NCBI GenBank assembly: GCA_002791595.1
Contig: PFXJ01000033.1
Location: 1 to 32,269 of the forward strand
Reading direction: 5' to 3'
DNA length: 32,269 nt
DNA from: a candidate division Zixibacteria bacterium CG_4_9_14_3_um_filter_46_8
GTDB lineage: Bacteria > Zixibacteria > MSB-5A5 > UM-FILTER-46-8
In this document: in pieces, positions 1-8,845 of the stretch
How the letters are laid out: every line of letters begins with the position of its first letter
Position numbering within the stretch: the first letter of the stretch is position 1
Program-made: the position numbers and the translations under genes
The notes under the pieces: generated by a model
The model's input: only the letters and a program-made list of their open reading frames with translations
Told to the model about the DNA's origin: nothing
Databases searched by the model: none

Positions 1-724
1 CGGCCTGGATATCAGTCATTCGATAATTATAGCCGACTTCCGGATATGATTCAAATATAAGGTCATCGCTTTTATGACGCTGAAGGTCGGAAACCGACAT
101 GGAATGGTGGCGGAGCTTCCTCAGCTTCTCGGCGACATTGATGCTATTCGTGGCAATCAACCCTCCCTCACCGCAAGTTATGACTTTTCGCGGGTGGAGA
201 CTAAAACAGCACAAAGAACTTTCTGATCCCAGCTTCTTATCATTATATAAAGCTCCGATGGCCGGGGCGGCATCTTCCACCACAGTCAAATTATTGCGCT
301 GGGCAATTATCCTTATCTTTTCGACTCCCGTGGCAATTCCCTGATATGCCGGCAAAATCGCCTTTGTATTTTTTGTTATAGCCTGTTCAATTTTATCCGG
401 ATCGACATTATAAGTGCGCGGATCGATATCGACGAAAATAGGTTTGGCGCCGACATAGACAATTGCGTTGGGAGTGGCGATAAAGGTGTAGGATGGGCAG
501 ATTACTTCATCTCCTCGACCAATGCCGGCAACAATCAAGCAGAGATGCAAGGCGGTGGTGCAGGATGAAACCGCAACAGCATCGGCACACCCCACATACT
601 CCGCAAATTTCTTCTCCAATTCCTCAACCTTCGGACCCTGAGTAAGCCAGCCCGAGCGGATTACCTCCGAAGCGGCAATCACCTCTTCCTCAGAGATATA
701 TGGTTTGGTTAGCGGTATCATCAT
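1..724 (-). CDS. DegT/DnrJ/EryC1/StrS-family PLP aminotransferase (3' part outside window)
   Basis: This gene is absent from the ORF track because it runs off the left edge. The minus-strand frame begins MMIPLTKPYISEEEV and stays open to base 1, about 241 codons. It belongs to the sugar aminotransferase family, which transfers an amino group from glutamate to a keto-sugar nucleotide through PLP. Seen in the sequence are the N-terminal substrate segment (SGWLTQGPKVEELE), the VEDAAPAIGA segment with the Asp that contacts the PLP ring nitrogen, and FSLHPRKVITCGEGG with the predicted Schiff-base lysine. The HPRK form differs from the PGKN form of the other aminotransferase in this window, so the two belong to different subfamilies. 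The start overlaps the upstream epimerase stop (ATGATG/TGA), which suggests coupled translation; either ATG (724 or 721) could be used. The sugar acted on cannot be told from sequence alone. Confidence 0.9.
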   Translation of the reverse strand, partial: MMIPLTKPYISEEEVIAASEVIRSGWLTQGPKVEELEKKFAEYVGCADAVAVSSCTTALHLCLIVAGIGRGDEVICPSYTFIATPNAIVYVGAKPIFVDIDPRTYNVDPDKIEQAITKNTKAILPAYQGIATGVEKIRIIAQRNNLTVVEDAAPAIGALYNDKKLGSESSLCCFSLHPRKVITCGEGGLIATNSINVAEKLRKLRHHSMSVSDLQRHKSDDLIFESYPEVGYNYRMTDIQA

Positions 725-1716
725 TTCAATGCCAATTTCTGCTTTGATTCCTTCATCGCTTTCCGCCACTTTACCAGCTCCTGCAAACCTTCCTGCAGAG
801 AAACCTTCGCTTCAAAGCCCAGAAGCTCTCTGGCTAATGTAATGTCCGCCAGTCGTCGGCGCACCGGATTAACCTTTCTCTCAGGAGCATACTCTGGCCG
901 TAGATCGGACTTGGTTACCGCCAGCATTAAATTCAATAATTCCGCAAGGCTTGTTTCTTTGCCGGAACCGATATTTATAGCTCTGTTGATGCAGGGAGTT
1001 TCCATCGCCAGGACATTGGCGCGGGCAACATCGCCAACATATATAAAGTCCATCGACTGACTTCCATCCCCAAATATTTTTGGGGAAATCCAATCGTCGA
1101 TAGCATCGAGCCATCGAATCATTACTTCAGTATAAGCGCCAAAAACATCCATCCTCGGCCCATAAACATTGAAATACCTTAATGCCGCATACTCCATCCC
1201 ATACATAGAATGAAACGCCTTAAGCATTGCCTCATTGACAAGCTTAAAAGCGCCATAGATCGTTTCATTATTATAGGGATGGTGGCTTTCTGAAGTGGGA
1301 AACTGATCCGCCATACCATAGACGGAAGCCGATGATGCCGACACCACTTTCTTAACATTATTCCGTATGCACGCATCCAATACATTAAAAGTGCCGTTGC
1401 CAATGACCTCCATAGCGCCTCGCGGGTATTCGGCGCATTCGGTGATACGGATGGCCGCCTGATGGAAGACATAATCGACCGATTTAGTGCATTCCATCAT
1501 CAACTCTGGGTCACGGATATCACCCTCAACAATTTTGATTTTTCCGCAACTGCGAGCCCAATTGAGATTTTCAAGGCGGCCACGAGTGAGGTTATCCACA
1601 ATTATAATCTCATTTACCTCCCGTAACACCAACTGATCGGCGATATGTGAGCCGATCAATCCAGCGCCTCCGGTTATGAGAACCCTTGAACCTTCAAGAT
1701 TATTGGTTTTATCCAT
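721..1716 (-). CDS. NAD-dependent epimerase/dehydratase, UDP-glucose 4-epimerase-like
   Basis: A 331-residue extended short-chain dehydrogenase/reductase. The Rossmann nucleotide motif ITGGAGLIGSH lies at residues 14-24, and the catalytic Ser/Tyr-xxx-Lys system appears as SASSASVYG followed by IYGAFKLVNE near residue 155. The segment ALRYFNVYGPRMD is typical of the UDP-glucose/UDP-GlcNAc 4-epimerase and related 4,6-dehydratase branch. It most likely epimerises or oxidises/reduces C4 of a nucleotide-bound hexose using tightly bound NAD. Full length for the family. It is co-directional with the acyltransferase upstream (20-nt gap) and overlaps the downstream aminotransferase by 4 nt, so it sits inside the sugar operon. 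Exact substrate is not determined. Confidence 0.88.
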   Translation of the reverse strand: MDKTNNLEGSRVLITGGAGLIGSHIADQLVLREVNEIIIVDNLTRGRLENLNWARSCGKIKIVEGDIRDPELMMECTKSVDYVFHQAAIRITECAEYPRGAMEVIGNGTFNVLDACIRNNVKKVVSASSASVYGMADQFPTSESHHPYNNETIYGAFKLVNEAMLKAFHSMYGMEYAALRYFNVYGPRMDVFGAYTEVMIRWLDAIDDWISPKIFGDGSQSMDFIYVGDVARANVLAMETPCINRAINIGSGKETSLAELLNLMLAVTKSDLRPEYAPERKVNPVRRRLADITLARELLGFEAKVSLQEGLQELVKWRKAMKESKQKLALK

Positions 1717-1736
1717 TAAGACCTCAGTCCTTAAAC

Positions 1737-2477
1737 TTAATTGTTTTTTCGGCTCCTGACCACTTTAGCAGGCACACCCACTGCCACTACATATTCCGGA
1801 ATATCATTGTTGACCACTGCGCCAGCGCCAATTATGGAACCCTTTCCTATGGTCACGCCGGGCAAAATGATGGCGCCGGTCCCGATATCTACATCGTCTT
1901 CGATTACAGTTTCCTTGATGAGTAAGTCGGTGGTAATAATCGGTTTCTCAATTGGCTGGCCTATATGTTCGGAGCCGAGGAATTTCACTCCCGGGCCTAT
2001 TCCGACAAATTTCCCGATCCTCAAGGCTCGGCAATCATAATAGCTCTGTGGCCCAAGCCAGCTCCTGTCCCCGACAATAAATTGTCCGTCAAATCGTCCC
2101 TGTAAATAAGCATTAGCACCGATGAAAACTCCCTCCCCAAAACCAAAGGATTCCGGATGCTTGAAAGAAACTCCACATTCAACCGTCAATCCCCTTTTGC
2201 AGGACTTCATCAATGCCCTCAAGACAATAGCGCGTTGAAAATTATAAATCTCCCCGATGCGATTCTGAAACTGGTTGTAAAGCTCCAATAATTCCTGGGG
2301 AGAGTATTTGAACCTTAAATGTTCGATATACTCATTAATGAATTGCGATTCATCAATTTGCCTGATGGATGAGACGGCTGATACAACCCTCGCCATGTTG
2401 TCATCAACTTTTAGGACACGAGATAAGACCTCCGAACCGATCTGAGATTGGCGGAAATCCTCGGGTGCGATCTTCAT
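1737..2477 (-). CDS. hexapeptide-repeat (left-handed beta-helix) acyltransferase
   Basis: A 246-residue protein with two parts. Residues 1-90 are alpha-helical and of unknown role. From about residue 95 onward there are hexapeptide repeats ([LIV]-G-x4) ending in [25 protein letters not shown] and the usual C-terminal [11 protein letters not shown] segment. Proteins of this fold transfer acetyl or other acyl groups to amino or hydroxyl groups of sugars and work as trimers, with the active site between subunits. The segment [13 protein letters not shown] resembles the maltose/galactoside O-acetyltransferase pattern, so O-acetylation of a glycan is a reasonable guess. The ribosome site is weak (AAGG close to the ATG). 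A 172-nt gap with a possible terminator separates it from the upstream aminotransferase. Confidence 0.85.
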   Translation of the reverse strand: MKIAPEDFRQSQIGSEVLSRVLKVDDNMARVVSAVSSIRQIDESQFINEYIEHLRFKYSPQELLELYNQFQNRIGEIYNFQRAIVLRALMKSCKRGLTVECGVSFKHPESFGFGEGVFIGANAYLQGRFDGQFIVGDRSWLGPQSYYDCRALRIGKFVGIGPGVKFLGSEHIGQPIEKPIITTDLLIKETVIEDDVDIGTGAIILPGVTIGKGSIIGAGAVVNNDIPEYVVAVGVPAKVVRSRKNN

Positions 2478-2592
2478 ACCTTGGAATTCTACAATTACTA
2501 TGCCATCAGTAATCCTTTGACAACCATAGAGTTGTAAAGAGAATGTCTATTTCAGCAGGCATTATTTTCCATACCGGTGGGGAAACTATTCC

Positions 2593-2627
2593 CAATTAAA
2601 ATGCCGCCCCATCTCGTAGAGCGGCAA
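2593..2627 (-). terminator. possible intrinsic terminator inside the sugar operon
   Basis: On the minus strand a 6-bp stem TGCCGC/GCGGCA with a 13-nt loop is followed by ATTTTAATT. It lies in the 172-nt gap between the DegT aminotransferase and the hexapeptide acyltransferase. The loop is large and the T-run short, so it may only attenuate transcription. Confidence 0.35.
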
Positions 2628-2649
2628 TAAGGACCCCTGTTTTTTCCAT

Positions 2650-3801
2650 CTACACCCCCGTGGCCTCTTCAAACTGGAGACGAGGGACTTGTTGGCCGCG
2701 ATCTTTGTAAAATTCATTGACACAATGGCATACATAGCTTATCTGATTTTTAAGAAGCTCCGGATACATTGGAAGCGACAATATTTCCGCGCTGGCGGAC
2801 TCGCAATTCGGGAAATCACCTTTTTGATGACCCAAATGATCATACGCTTTCTGGAGATGAATCGGGATCGGATAATGTATGCCGGTCTGAATTCCCATCC
2901 CATCGAGGAACTGACGGAGTTTTTCCCTCTGCGGCGCTCGAACTACCATCAGGTGATATACTCCTCTGCTTTCCGCATTTTCTCGAATACATCTGACTGG
3001 AGACTCGGCCAAGTATTTTCCATACATCTGGGCGTTTTGTCTTCGTAATCTATTCCAGAGCTCAATTCGTTTTAATTTGACATTTAGAACTGCTCCCTGG
3101 AAGGCATCCATCCTATAATTATATCCAACCGAATGGTGATGATGCTTTTGCGATTGCCCGTGGTCTCGAAGCATCCGAGCTTCATTATAAATCCTTTCAT
3201 CGTCAGTTATCAATGCCCCGCCCTCGCCGTAAGCGCCAAGATTTTTTCCGGGATAAAAGCTGAATGCCGACGCCGAGCCAAAGGCGCCTACGTTTTTCTC
3301 GCCATATTTTGCGCCATGCGCCTGACAGGCATCTTCGATCACGATGATATTTTTCGATTTGGCAATTGAGCAAATCCTGGTCATTGCGCAAGCCTGCCCG
3401 AAAAGATGGACAGGAATGACCGCCTTGGTCCTGGGTGTAATAGCTTTTTCGAAATTCTCCGGCGACATCAGCAGTGTTTCTGGATCGACATCAACAAAAA
3501 CGGGAGTCGCTCCGGTGTATGATATCGCCTCCGCGGTGGCAATAAATGAATTGGGAACAGTTATGACTTCATCGCCTTTCCCGATTACTTGAGAAAGAAG
3601 CGCCAGGTGCAAAGCGGACGTGCCGGAATTCAGCGCCACACAGTATTTTGCGCCGATATAACGGGCGAAATCATTCTCAAAAGTCTGAACTTCTTTTCCC
3701 AATATGAATGAGGATGATTCAAAGATATTTTGAAATCTCCTGGTTATTTCTGTGCCAATTTCCTTATACTGTAACTTCAGGTCGAGAAATGGAACATTCA
3801 C
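2650..3801 (-). CDS. DegT/DnrJ/EryC1/StrS-family PLP aminotransferase (WbpE/WlbC-like)
   Basis: A 383-residue full-length sugar aminotransferase. The N-terminus MNVPFLDLKLQYKEI is typical of the WbpE/ArnB/DesV branch. ALNSGTSALHLAL binds the PLP phosphate, VIEDACQAHGA holds the PLP-ring Asp, and FSFYPGKNLGAYGEGG carries the predicted Schiff-base lysine. GYNYRMDAFQGAVL is the conserved substrate-side motif. With the WlbA-like oxidoreductase and WlbB-like acetyltransferase directly upstream, the likely role is transfer of an amino group to C3 of UDP-3-keto-GlcNAcA. The start overlaps the acetyltransferase end by 38 nt, which implies translational coupling. Role is inferred from the neighbours; the family call is strong. 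Confidence 0.9.
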   Translation of the reverse strand: MNVPFLDLKLQYKEIGTEITRRFQNIFESSSFILGKEVQTFENDFARYIGAKYCVALNSGTSALHLALLSQVIGKGDEVITVPNSFIATAEAISYTGATPVFVDVDPETLLMSPENFEKAITPRTKAVIPVHLFGQACAMTRICSIAKSKNIIVIEDACQAHGAKYGEKNVGAFGSASAFSFYPGKNLGAYGEGGALITDDERIYNEARMLRDHGQSQKHHHHSVGYNYRMDAFQGAVLNVKLKRIELWNRLRRQNAQMYGKYLAESPVRCIRENAESRGVYHLMVVRAPQREKLRQFLDGMGIQTGIHYPIPIHLQKAYDHLGHQKGDFPNCESASAEILSLPMYPELLKNQISYVCHCVNEFYKDRGQQVPRLQFEEATGV

Positions 3802-4285
3802 TTCCTACTCCTTTCAAAATATTAGTTTTTCTTATGAATCGAGCCGGAACTCCAGCCACGATGCTATTATCAGGAACATCCCTCGTAACGACGCTTCCGG
3901 CGCCTACTATGGCATTTTCCCCAATTGTCACCCCGCACAAAATAGTGGAACCGGTGCCAATGGAGGCTCCTTGCTTCACCAGGGTCGGGACCACTTTCCA
4001 GTCTGCTTCCGTCTGCAACTTGCCTTCCACTGTCGAGCGAGGATATTTGTCATTGATGAAAGAGACATTGTGTCCCACAAATACATCATCTTCAATTACC
4101 ACGCCCTCGCAAATGAAGCTATGAGTTGAAATCTTGCAATTCTTGCCGATATGCGCCTTCTTCTGTATCTCGACAAAAGCTCCGATTTTAGTATTGTCTC
4201 CTATCTCACAGCCATAGAGGTTGACAAACTCGAAGATTTTACTGTTCTGGCCGATCTTGACATCATCCGCGATTCTCTGGTACAT
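3764..4285 (-). CDS. WlbB/WbpD-type N-acetyltransferase, hexapeptide repeat
   Basis: A 173-residue left-handed beta-helix acetyltransferase. Hexapeptide repeats run from near the N-terminus (IADDVKIGQNSKIF) to IGENAIVGAGSVVTRDV and the closing IVAGVPARFIRK. The internal loop HNVSFINDKYPRS is characteristic of WlbB/WbpD, which acetylate the 3-amino group of UDP-GlcNAc3NA using acetyl-CoA. The start ATG has a GAGAAGG ribosome site 8-9 nt upstream. Just before that, its own frame holds three consecutive stops (TAA TAG TGA), which fix the start. It overlaps the upstream oxidoreductase by 85 nt and the downstream aminotransferase by 38 nt. Nucleotide-sugar modification in the cytoplasm is the likely job. 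Confidence 0.88.
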   Translation of the reverse strand: MYQRIADDVKIGQNSKIFEFVNLYGCEIGDNTKIGAFVEIQKKAHIGKNCKISTHSFICEGVVIEDDVFVGHNVSFINDKYPRSTVEGKLQTEADWKVVPTLVKQGASIGTGSTILCGVTIGENAIVGAGSVVTRDVPDNSIVAGVPARFIRKTNILKGVGSECSISRPEVTV

Positions 4286-5292
4286 CTTGTATCCACCTTC
4301 TCACTATTATTGCTCATTGATAATTGCGCCGCTTGAAGAATTCTCACCACCCTTAGGCCTGCCCTGCCATCGGTAATGGGAACTTGATTCTTGACTATAC
4401 AATCCACGAAATGGGCACATTCCGACTTCAATGCTTCCGTAGAATCCAATTTCGGAGCGTGCATATCCCCTATCCGATACCCCACCATCTTCTGGTAGAT
4501 ATTATCGGGATTATCATTCAAGATAATCCCCTTATCATAAATCTTTATTTTCTCATCAGGTTCCATATCATCATAGACAATCATCTTCTTGGAGCCGGAT
4601 ATCAAAACCTTGCGCAGTTTCACCGGCGCCAGCCAGTTGACATGGATATGCGCCAAAAGATTGTTGGGGTAATTAATGGTCAGATAGGCTATGTTTTCGA
4701 CGCCCGTATCAAAATGACAGGCTCCGATGGCGCTGACAAATTCCGGTTCGCCTCCCAGCACATAATCCATAATCGAAACATCGTGGGGCGCAAGATCCCA
4801 AATCACATTGGCAGTCGGCCTGAAAAGGCCCAGGTTTACCCGGACAGAATCGAAATAGTAAATATCTCCCAGTTCACCCTGGTCGATTAACCGTTTTATT
4901 TTCTGGACTGCGCCGGTATAGACAAAAGTATGGCCTACCATCAGGACCTTCTTATGTTTATCCGCCAATTCGATTAACTCTTCAGCCTCGCTGATTGATG
5001 AAGTGAGAGGTTTTTCGATAAATACCGACTTGCCATTTTCTATAGCGGCCTTCGCCAACCGATAATGAGTTTCAACGGGCGTCGCCAGAACGATGGCATC
5101 AATATTCGGATTTTCGATAACTGCGTTATGATCAACGGTCAATTCTACCTTCGGATATTTTCTATAAACAGCCTGCAACCTATCTGGACGAATATCGCTG
5201 ACCATTGTCATTTCTGCATCGCCAATTTCATTGAAATTGCGAATTAAATTGGGACCCCAATAACCGCATCCAATTACTGCTATCTTTATCAC
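4201..5292 (-). CDS. Gfo/Idh/MocA-family oxidoreductase (WlbA/WbpB-like)
   Basis: A 363-residue NAD(P)-dependent oxidoreductase. The Rossmann motif VIGCGYWGPNLIRNF lies at residues 6-20, the EKP motif (VFIEKPLTSS) near residue 92, and WDLAPHDVSIMDY in the sugar-binding domain. WlbA/WbpB enzymes oxidise C3 of UDP-GlcNAcA so that an aminotransferase and acetyltransferase can install a 3-acetamido group, and both partners follow immediately downstream. The odd part is the C-terminus. The family fold should finish near ...QLSMSNNSEKV, but the frame continues about 26 residues into the acetyltransferase gene as an Arg/Ser-rich tail with no family character. That tail is either a recent loss of stop or a sequence error. 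The gene starts 24 nt after the upstream glycosyltransferase stop. Confidence 0.88.
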   Translation of the reverse strand: MIKIAVIGCGYWGPNLIRNFNEIGDAEMTMVSDIRPDRLQAVYRKYPKVELTVDHNAVIENPNIDAIVLATPVETHYRLAKAAIENGKSVFIEKPLTSSISEAEELIELADKHKKVLMVGHTFVYTGAVQKIKRLIDQGELGDIYYFDSVRVNLGLFRPTANVIWDLAPHDVSIMDYVLGGEPEFVSAIGACHFDTGVENIAYLTINYPNNLLAHIHVNWLAPVKLRKVLISGSKKMIVYDDMEPDEKIKIYDKGIILNDNPDNIYQKMVGYRIGDMHAPKLDSTEALKSECAHFVDCIVKNQVPITDGRAGLRVVRILQAAQLSMSNNSEKVDTRCTRESRMMSRSARTVKSSSLSTSMAVR

Positions 5293-5316
5293 TGTTTACC
5301 TCCCAACATTGCCATC

Positions 5317-6621
5317 TTAAGAATATGCGTATTGGATATTGCCGACATTAAGTAACCGATTCAGCTCTTCTATACCGGCATAATCTGGAGAAATAGAGGA
5401 GATTTGATTTAGGGCTTTTCGAGCATCATCAGGCCGGCCGAGTTTCAAATATGCCCTGATAAGAATATCAAGGGGTTCGGCACGTTCCGGAGAAAGCTCA
5501 AAGGCCCTCTGGCAGAAAGAGATTGCCGATTCGTTCAGTCCGAGCTCAAATAGGCGATAGCCAAGCATGTGATGGTGGTGAGGATATAAAGGGTCCAGCA
5601 TCATCCGGCAAGCATTTTGAAACCGCACGATGTTCCGTGTGGGCACTCCAAATTTGTCATGGCCAAATCCATATTCGCTGGGGTCGGCTTCTTTCTGCCA
5701 GGTCTCGAAATCGATTTTGTCCAGGAGGGAGAGGACAGTATCTTCCATATTGTAATTCTTATAGAAGTACTCATGCCCACGAATTGCTATGTCTTCTCTT
5801 TCTTTCTCATTGGCGAGATAATATTCAATTTTTGCCAATAGGTCTTCCAAATCGTTAGCCTTGAAATAAGCCAAATGCTCGCCGCCACGAAACATTTCCT
5901 CAACCTCAACGGCTTCGCTCAAGCAAAACCCTCCGCAGCCCAGGACATCCATTACTCTAAGATTCACCTGCGAATGCGTTGTAAATTTGGCGAAATTGAT
6001 ATGAAGATTGATCCTGCTCTTATTGATAATTTGCACCTGTTCCTCAAGGTCATAAGTAGAGAATCTCTTGATTTCGGCGCCGCAGTTCTTGGACAGATAG
6101 TCCAAAATCTCTGCCCTTCTGGGTGTCAACGATCCGATGAAAGATACGTCTATCGTCTTTTTTACTTCCAATTTGCGGTAAATATTAGGGGCGAGCCGAA
6201 CGGGATAAACATACGAAACATTGGAGCAGTTGAGGTTTCTCAACACCTGCAAAGCTCTGGGTTCATTATGGCCCTCCCATACCACATAATCGAATGCCGC
6301 TCCCAGTTTTTCAATTTCGGCGCGACGCCGCAAGGCATCGATATCATGAGACCAGATAAATTCGCCGTACCAAAGCAAGGTCGGCGGTTTAAGAGAATGA
6401 ATCAGGCCCGGATTGATACCTTCTCCGCGATTTACGATGATGGCATCAACATCAAGGGCAGGCAGAAGCACATGGAGCCTGCCACGGTCAGCACGGTAAT
6501 CGACCGGAATTACCTGCATCCCCAAATTCTCCATCGTGCCTTTTATCAAATGGGAATAATGGTGACTTCCCTCGAATGGGGCGACTAATCCTATCTTTTT
6601 GCCTCGATGTCTATTTTGCAT
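5317..6621 (-). CDS. CgeB-like glycosyltransferase with C-terminal TPR
   Basis: A 434-residue protein. Residues 10-300 resemble the CgeB/DUF3880 and Glyco_trans_1_2 arrangement: an N-terminal Rossmann half (GKKIGLVAPFEGSHH), the segment VDVSFIGS-like IDVSFIGSLTPRRAEIL, then NLRVMDVLGCGGFCLSE and the GHEYFYKNYNMEDTV helix usual before the end of the catalytic part. Residues 340-430 are helical repeats with TPR character (HMLGYRLFELGLNESAISF). Such enzymes transfer a sugar from a nucleotide donor and are often found with flagellin, S-layer or spore-coat glycosylation. Acceptor is unknown. It overlaps the preceding TPR-glycosyltransferase by 11 nt, so the two are probably co-translated. Confidence 0.82.
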   Translation of the reverse strand: MQNRHRGKKIGLVAPFEGSHHYSHLIKGTMENLGMQVIPVDYRADRGRLHVLLPALDVDAIIVNRGEGINPGLIHSLKPPTLLWYGEFIWSHDIDALRRRAEIEKLGAAFDYVVWEGHNEPRALQVLRNLNCSNVSYVYPVRLAPNIYRKLEVKKTIDVSFIGSLTPRRAEILDYLSKNCGAEIKRFSTYDLEEQVQIINKSRINLHINFAKFTTHSQVNLRVMDVLGCGGFCLSEAVEVEEMFRGGEHLAYFKANDLEDLLAKIEYYLANEKEREDIAIRGHEYFYKNYNMEDTVLSLLDKIDFETWQKEADPSEYGFGHDKFGVPTRNIVRFQNACRMMLDPLYPHHHHMLGYRLFELGLNESAISFCQRAFELSPERAEPLDILIRAYLKLGRPDDARKALNQISSISPDYAGIEELNRLLNVGNIQYAYS

Positions 6622-8650
6622 ATTCCTTGACCGTTTTGGATAAAAGAGCTTTCATATTTTCGGCCGCAAACGCCAGTTTGAAAACCAGATCATTGTATTC
6701 CCATATTCTCCCGCGCTCCAGATCAATCCTGCTTTCGACCTTGAGATTGATCTGTTGCCCCTTGACTTGAAATTCCTGATCCATATTTGGGGAAAGAATC
6801 ATTGATGGCGTTTCGGGCACATTTAGGGAACTTGTGAATTTTAATCTGCAATCGACATAGAGATTGCAGTTATCGATATTTTCAGCTCTCTTGATTCTGG
6901 CATGGGAATAAACCTCGGAAGGCAGAGAGCCATTGCAATCACCGCAAATATGTAATTCAGTTTCAGGAAGGTATTCGGAGACCAATTTGTAAGCGCTGAT
7001 TACCGGCATTATTTCATAGTTTGAGCGCCCGGAAGCATCCAGGCCGATTCTCAATCCGGATGGTTTAGTGCTGACCTTTACTGCGGCAGGCTCCAAATTG
7101 ACATCATTTTGCTGGGGGGATTTTGCTGATCCCCGAACTGAGATTTGATCCGCATCTCCCACACCATAGATTGAAAGAAGGACCTGGGCCGCCATTTGAT
7201 CAAAGCTGTATCTCAAAGAGATTTCTCTGCCTTTCAGCGCAAGCTCTTCGCGTTCTTTTTCATCGCTTAGATATTTATTAATCAAACTGCGTAGTTGCTG
7301 AGGCGAAGTATATGTGGGAACTGCTTTACCGAATATTTTTTCCAGACCGATCATCTGGTCGGAAATTACAAATCCGCCGGAGGCCAGAATGTCGAATACC
7401 CGCGGGTTCAAGAAACCTTCACGACGCATATCCTCGTGATGGTCATTCAACGAGATTTTCGCAGAGGCATACAATTCGGGAAGTCGGGCATTTTCGTAAT
7501 AGATTCCGCCGATATTTTCCGTCGGCAGGATATTTTCCCATCCCTCGCCCCATACTTTCAGGCCGGTGTAATCGCCCTCGAGGTCCTGGATGATTTTGCG
7601 GCCATATTTTCCTTTGGTGTTCCCAACGAATACAAGATCATATTTTTTCTCGGCCTTTTGAGGGCGCTTGGCAGTGCCGCCAATCAAGAGATTTGCCTTA
7701 AAACCGGCCTTTTCGATTTTGGCGATGAATGATCCCGAGAGGCAAAATAATTTATCATAGCGGCGTAATAACTCCGGCGTCACTAAATCAGGATGGCTAT
7801 GAATCCATATCGCCTTGACCTTCGCATTCGGAAGGTTGGTGACAGGGACTCCAAAAAGATGCATAAGCAGATCCGCATTATCGTCAACGAGCTCACAACC
7901 TAATCTCTCAAGAGCTTCGCCCAATTCCTTCTTGAACCAGTAATCCCCCCATCGCAACTTACGGTCGGGATCGGTTTCGAAGTCCGAAAAAGCAATCAAA
8001 CTGACTTTGAGACCACGGAACCTATCGACCTCATCTTTCAGCCAGAGGGACCGCAAACTATTGTAGGCAATTCTGATCTCATCATCATCGTGGTTAATCA
8101 GGTAACTATGGAAAATCCCCAGGGCTCTCTTGGGCTCAATAAGATATTGCCCCACCTGGGTCAGGTTGATATAGGCCTCCCTTAAATCGGGTTTTGCTTC
8201 TATCGCTTTATAGAAACATCCCTCAGCCTCATTATGGTCGCCGATACTGGATTTCATTACACCGAGGTCATTCCAGGCCATGGCATCGCCGGGATTTATT
8301 TTGACAGTTTGTCTTAAATGCAAAATGGCCTGAGATACATCACCAAGATTTAGGCAGGTCAAAGCCAGATTATAATGGACATCTGATTTCCCAGGCTCAA
8401 TCTCGATTGATTTCTCAAGGTACTCTCTTGCCAGCAAATGGTCGCCCTGCCGTCCCAACAAAGCCCCTTGCATCGCCAGAGTCCAAGCATCATTTTTTAC
8501 GAGGCCATCATATCTCAAAAGATATGTTGAAGCTTCCTCAAGGATTCCGGCAGAAAGGAAAAATTCAATCGCCTCTTTAAGGAGATTGATATCGTTTGGG
8601 CTTTGTCTTAGCAACAGTCGGAACTCGGCTGCTTTTTGAATATCGATCAT
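6611..8650 (-). CDS. TPR plus CgeB-like glycosyltransferase, multi-domain
   Basis: A 679-residue protein with TPR repeats at residues 1-190 (for example GDAMAWNDLGVMKSSIGDHN), then a CgeB-like glycosyltransferase region at about 215-505 (LVFVGNTKGKYGRKIIQDL; NPRVFDILASGGFVISD; GREISLRYSFDQMAAQ). A C-terminal region of about 150 residues follows that I do not recognise; it begins GLRIGLDASGRSNYEI and could be the start of a second Rossmann-like unit. The TPR arm probably binds a protein acceptor or a partner. The ATG has a GGAAGG ribosome site. It is the first gene of the sugar operon after the terminator at 8791-8823, so the operon promoter should lie in 8651-8790; I see no convincing -35/-10 pair there. 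Catalytic function is inferred from fold resemblance. Confidence 0.82.
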   Translation of the reverse strand: MIDIQKAAEFRLLLRQSPNDINLLKEAIEFFLSAGILEEASTYLLRYDGLVKNDAWTLAMQGALLGRQGDHLLAREYLEKSIEIEPGKSDVHYNLALTCLNLGDVSQAILHLRQTVKINPGDAMAWNDLGVMKSSIGDHNEAEGCFYKAIEAKPDLREAYINLTQVGQYLIEPKRALGIFHSYLINHDDDEIRIAYNSLRSLWLKDEVDRFRGLKVSLIAFSDFETDPDRKLRWGDYWFKKELGEALERLGCELVDDNADLLMHLFGVPVTNLPNAKVKAIWIHSHPDLVTPELLRRYDKLFCLSGSFIAKIEKAGFKANLLIGGTAKRPQKAEKKYDLVFVGNTKGKYGRKIIQDLEGDYTGLKVWGEGWENILPTENIGGIYYENARLPELYASAKISLNDHHEDMRREGFLNPRVFDILASGGFVISDQMIGLEKIFGKAVPTYTSPQQLRSLINKYLSDEKEREELALKGREISLRYSFDQMAAQVLLSIYGVGDADQISVRGSAKSPQQNDVNLEPAAVKVSTKPSGLRIGLDASGRSNYEIMPVISAYKLVSEYLPETELHICGDCNGSLPSEVYSHARIKRAENIDNCNLYVDCRLKFTSSLNVPETPSMILSPNMDQEFQVKGQQINLKVESRIDLERGRIWEYNDLVFKLAFAAENMKALLSKTVKEYAK

Positions 8651-8790
8651 TCGCCTTCCATTGAAAGTCTATTAAAAAGGCGGAGGACATTTCGATTCTT
8701 GCGGGGTGCAGAGGTGCGATCCACATTGGGGATATCGGCACATCGTCAAATACCAACACTATTTCCTGGAATATTTTTTTGAAATCGGAA

Positions 8791-8823
8791 AATAAAACGG
8801 GCTGAGGTCTATCCTCAACCCGT
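8791..8823 (-). terminator. intrinsic terminator of the thioredoxin-like gene
   Basis: Minus strand: ACGGGTTGAGG, loop ATAGA, CCTCAGCCCGT (11-bp stem with one G-T pair), followed by TTTATTTT. It is a strong terminator 23 nt after the stop of the thioredoxin-like gene, isolating it from the downstream sugar operon. Confidence 0.85.
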
Positions 8824-8845
8824 TAATAATGCGAAGAGTCGGATG

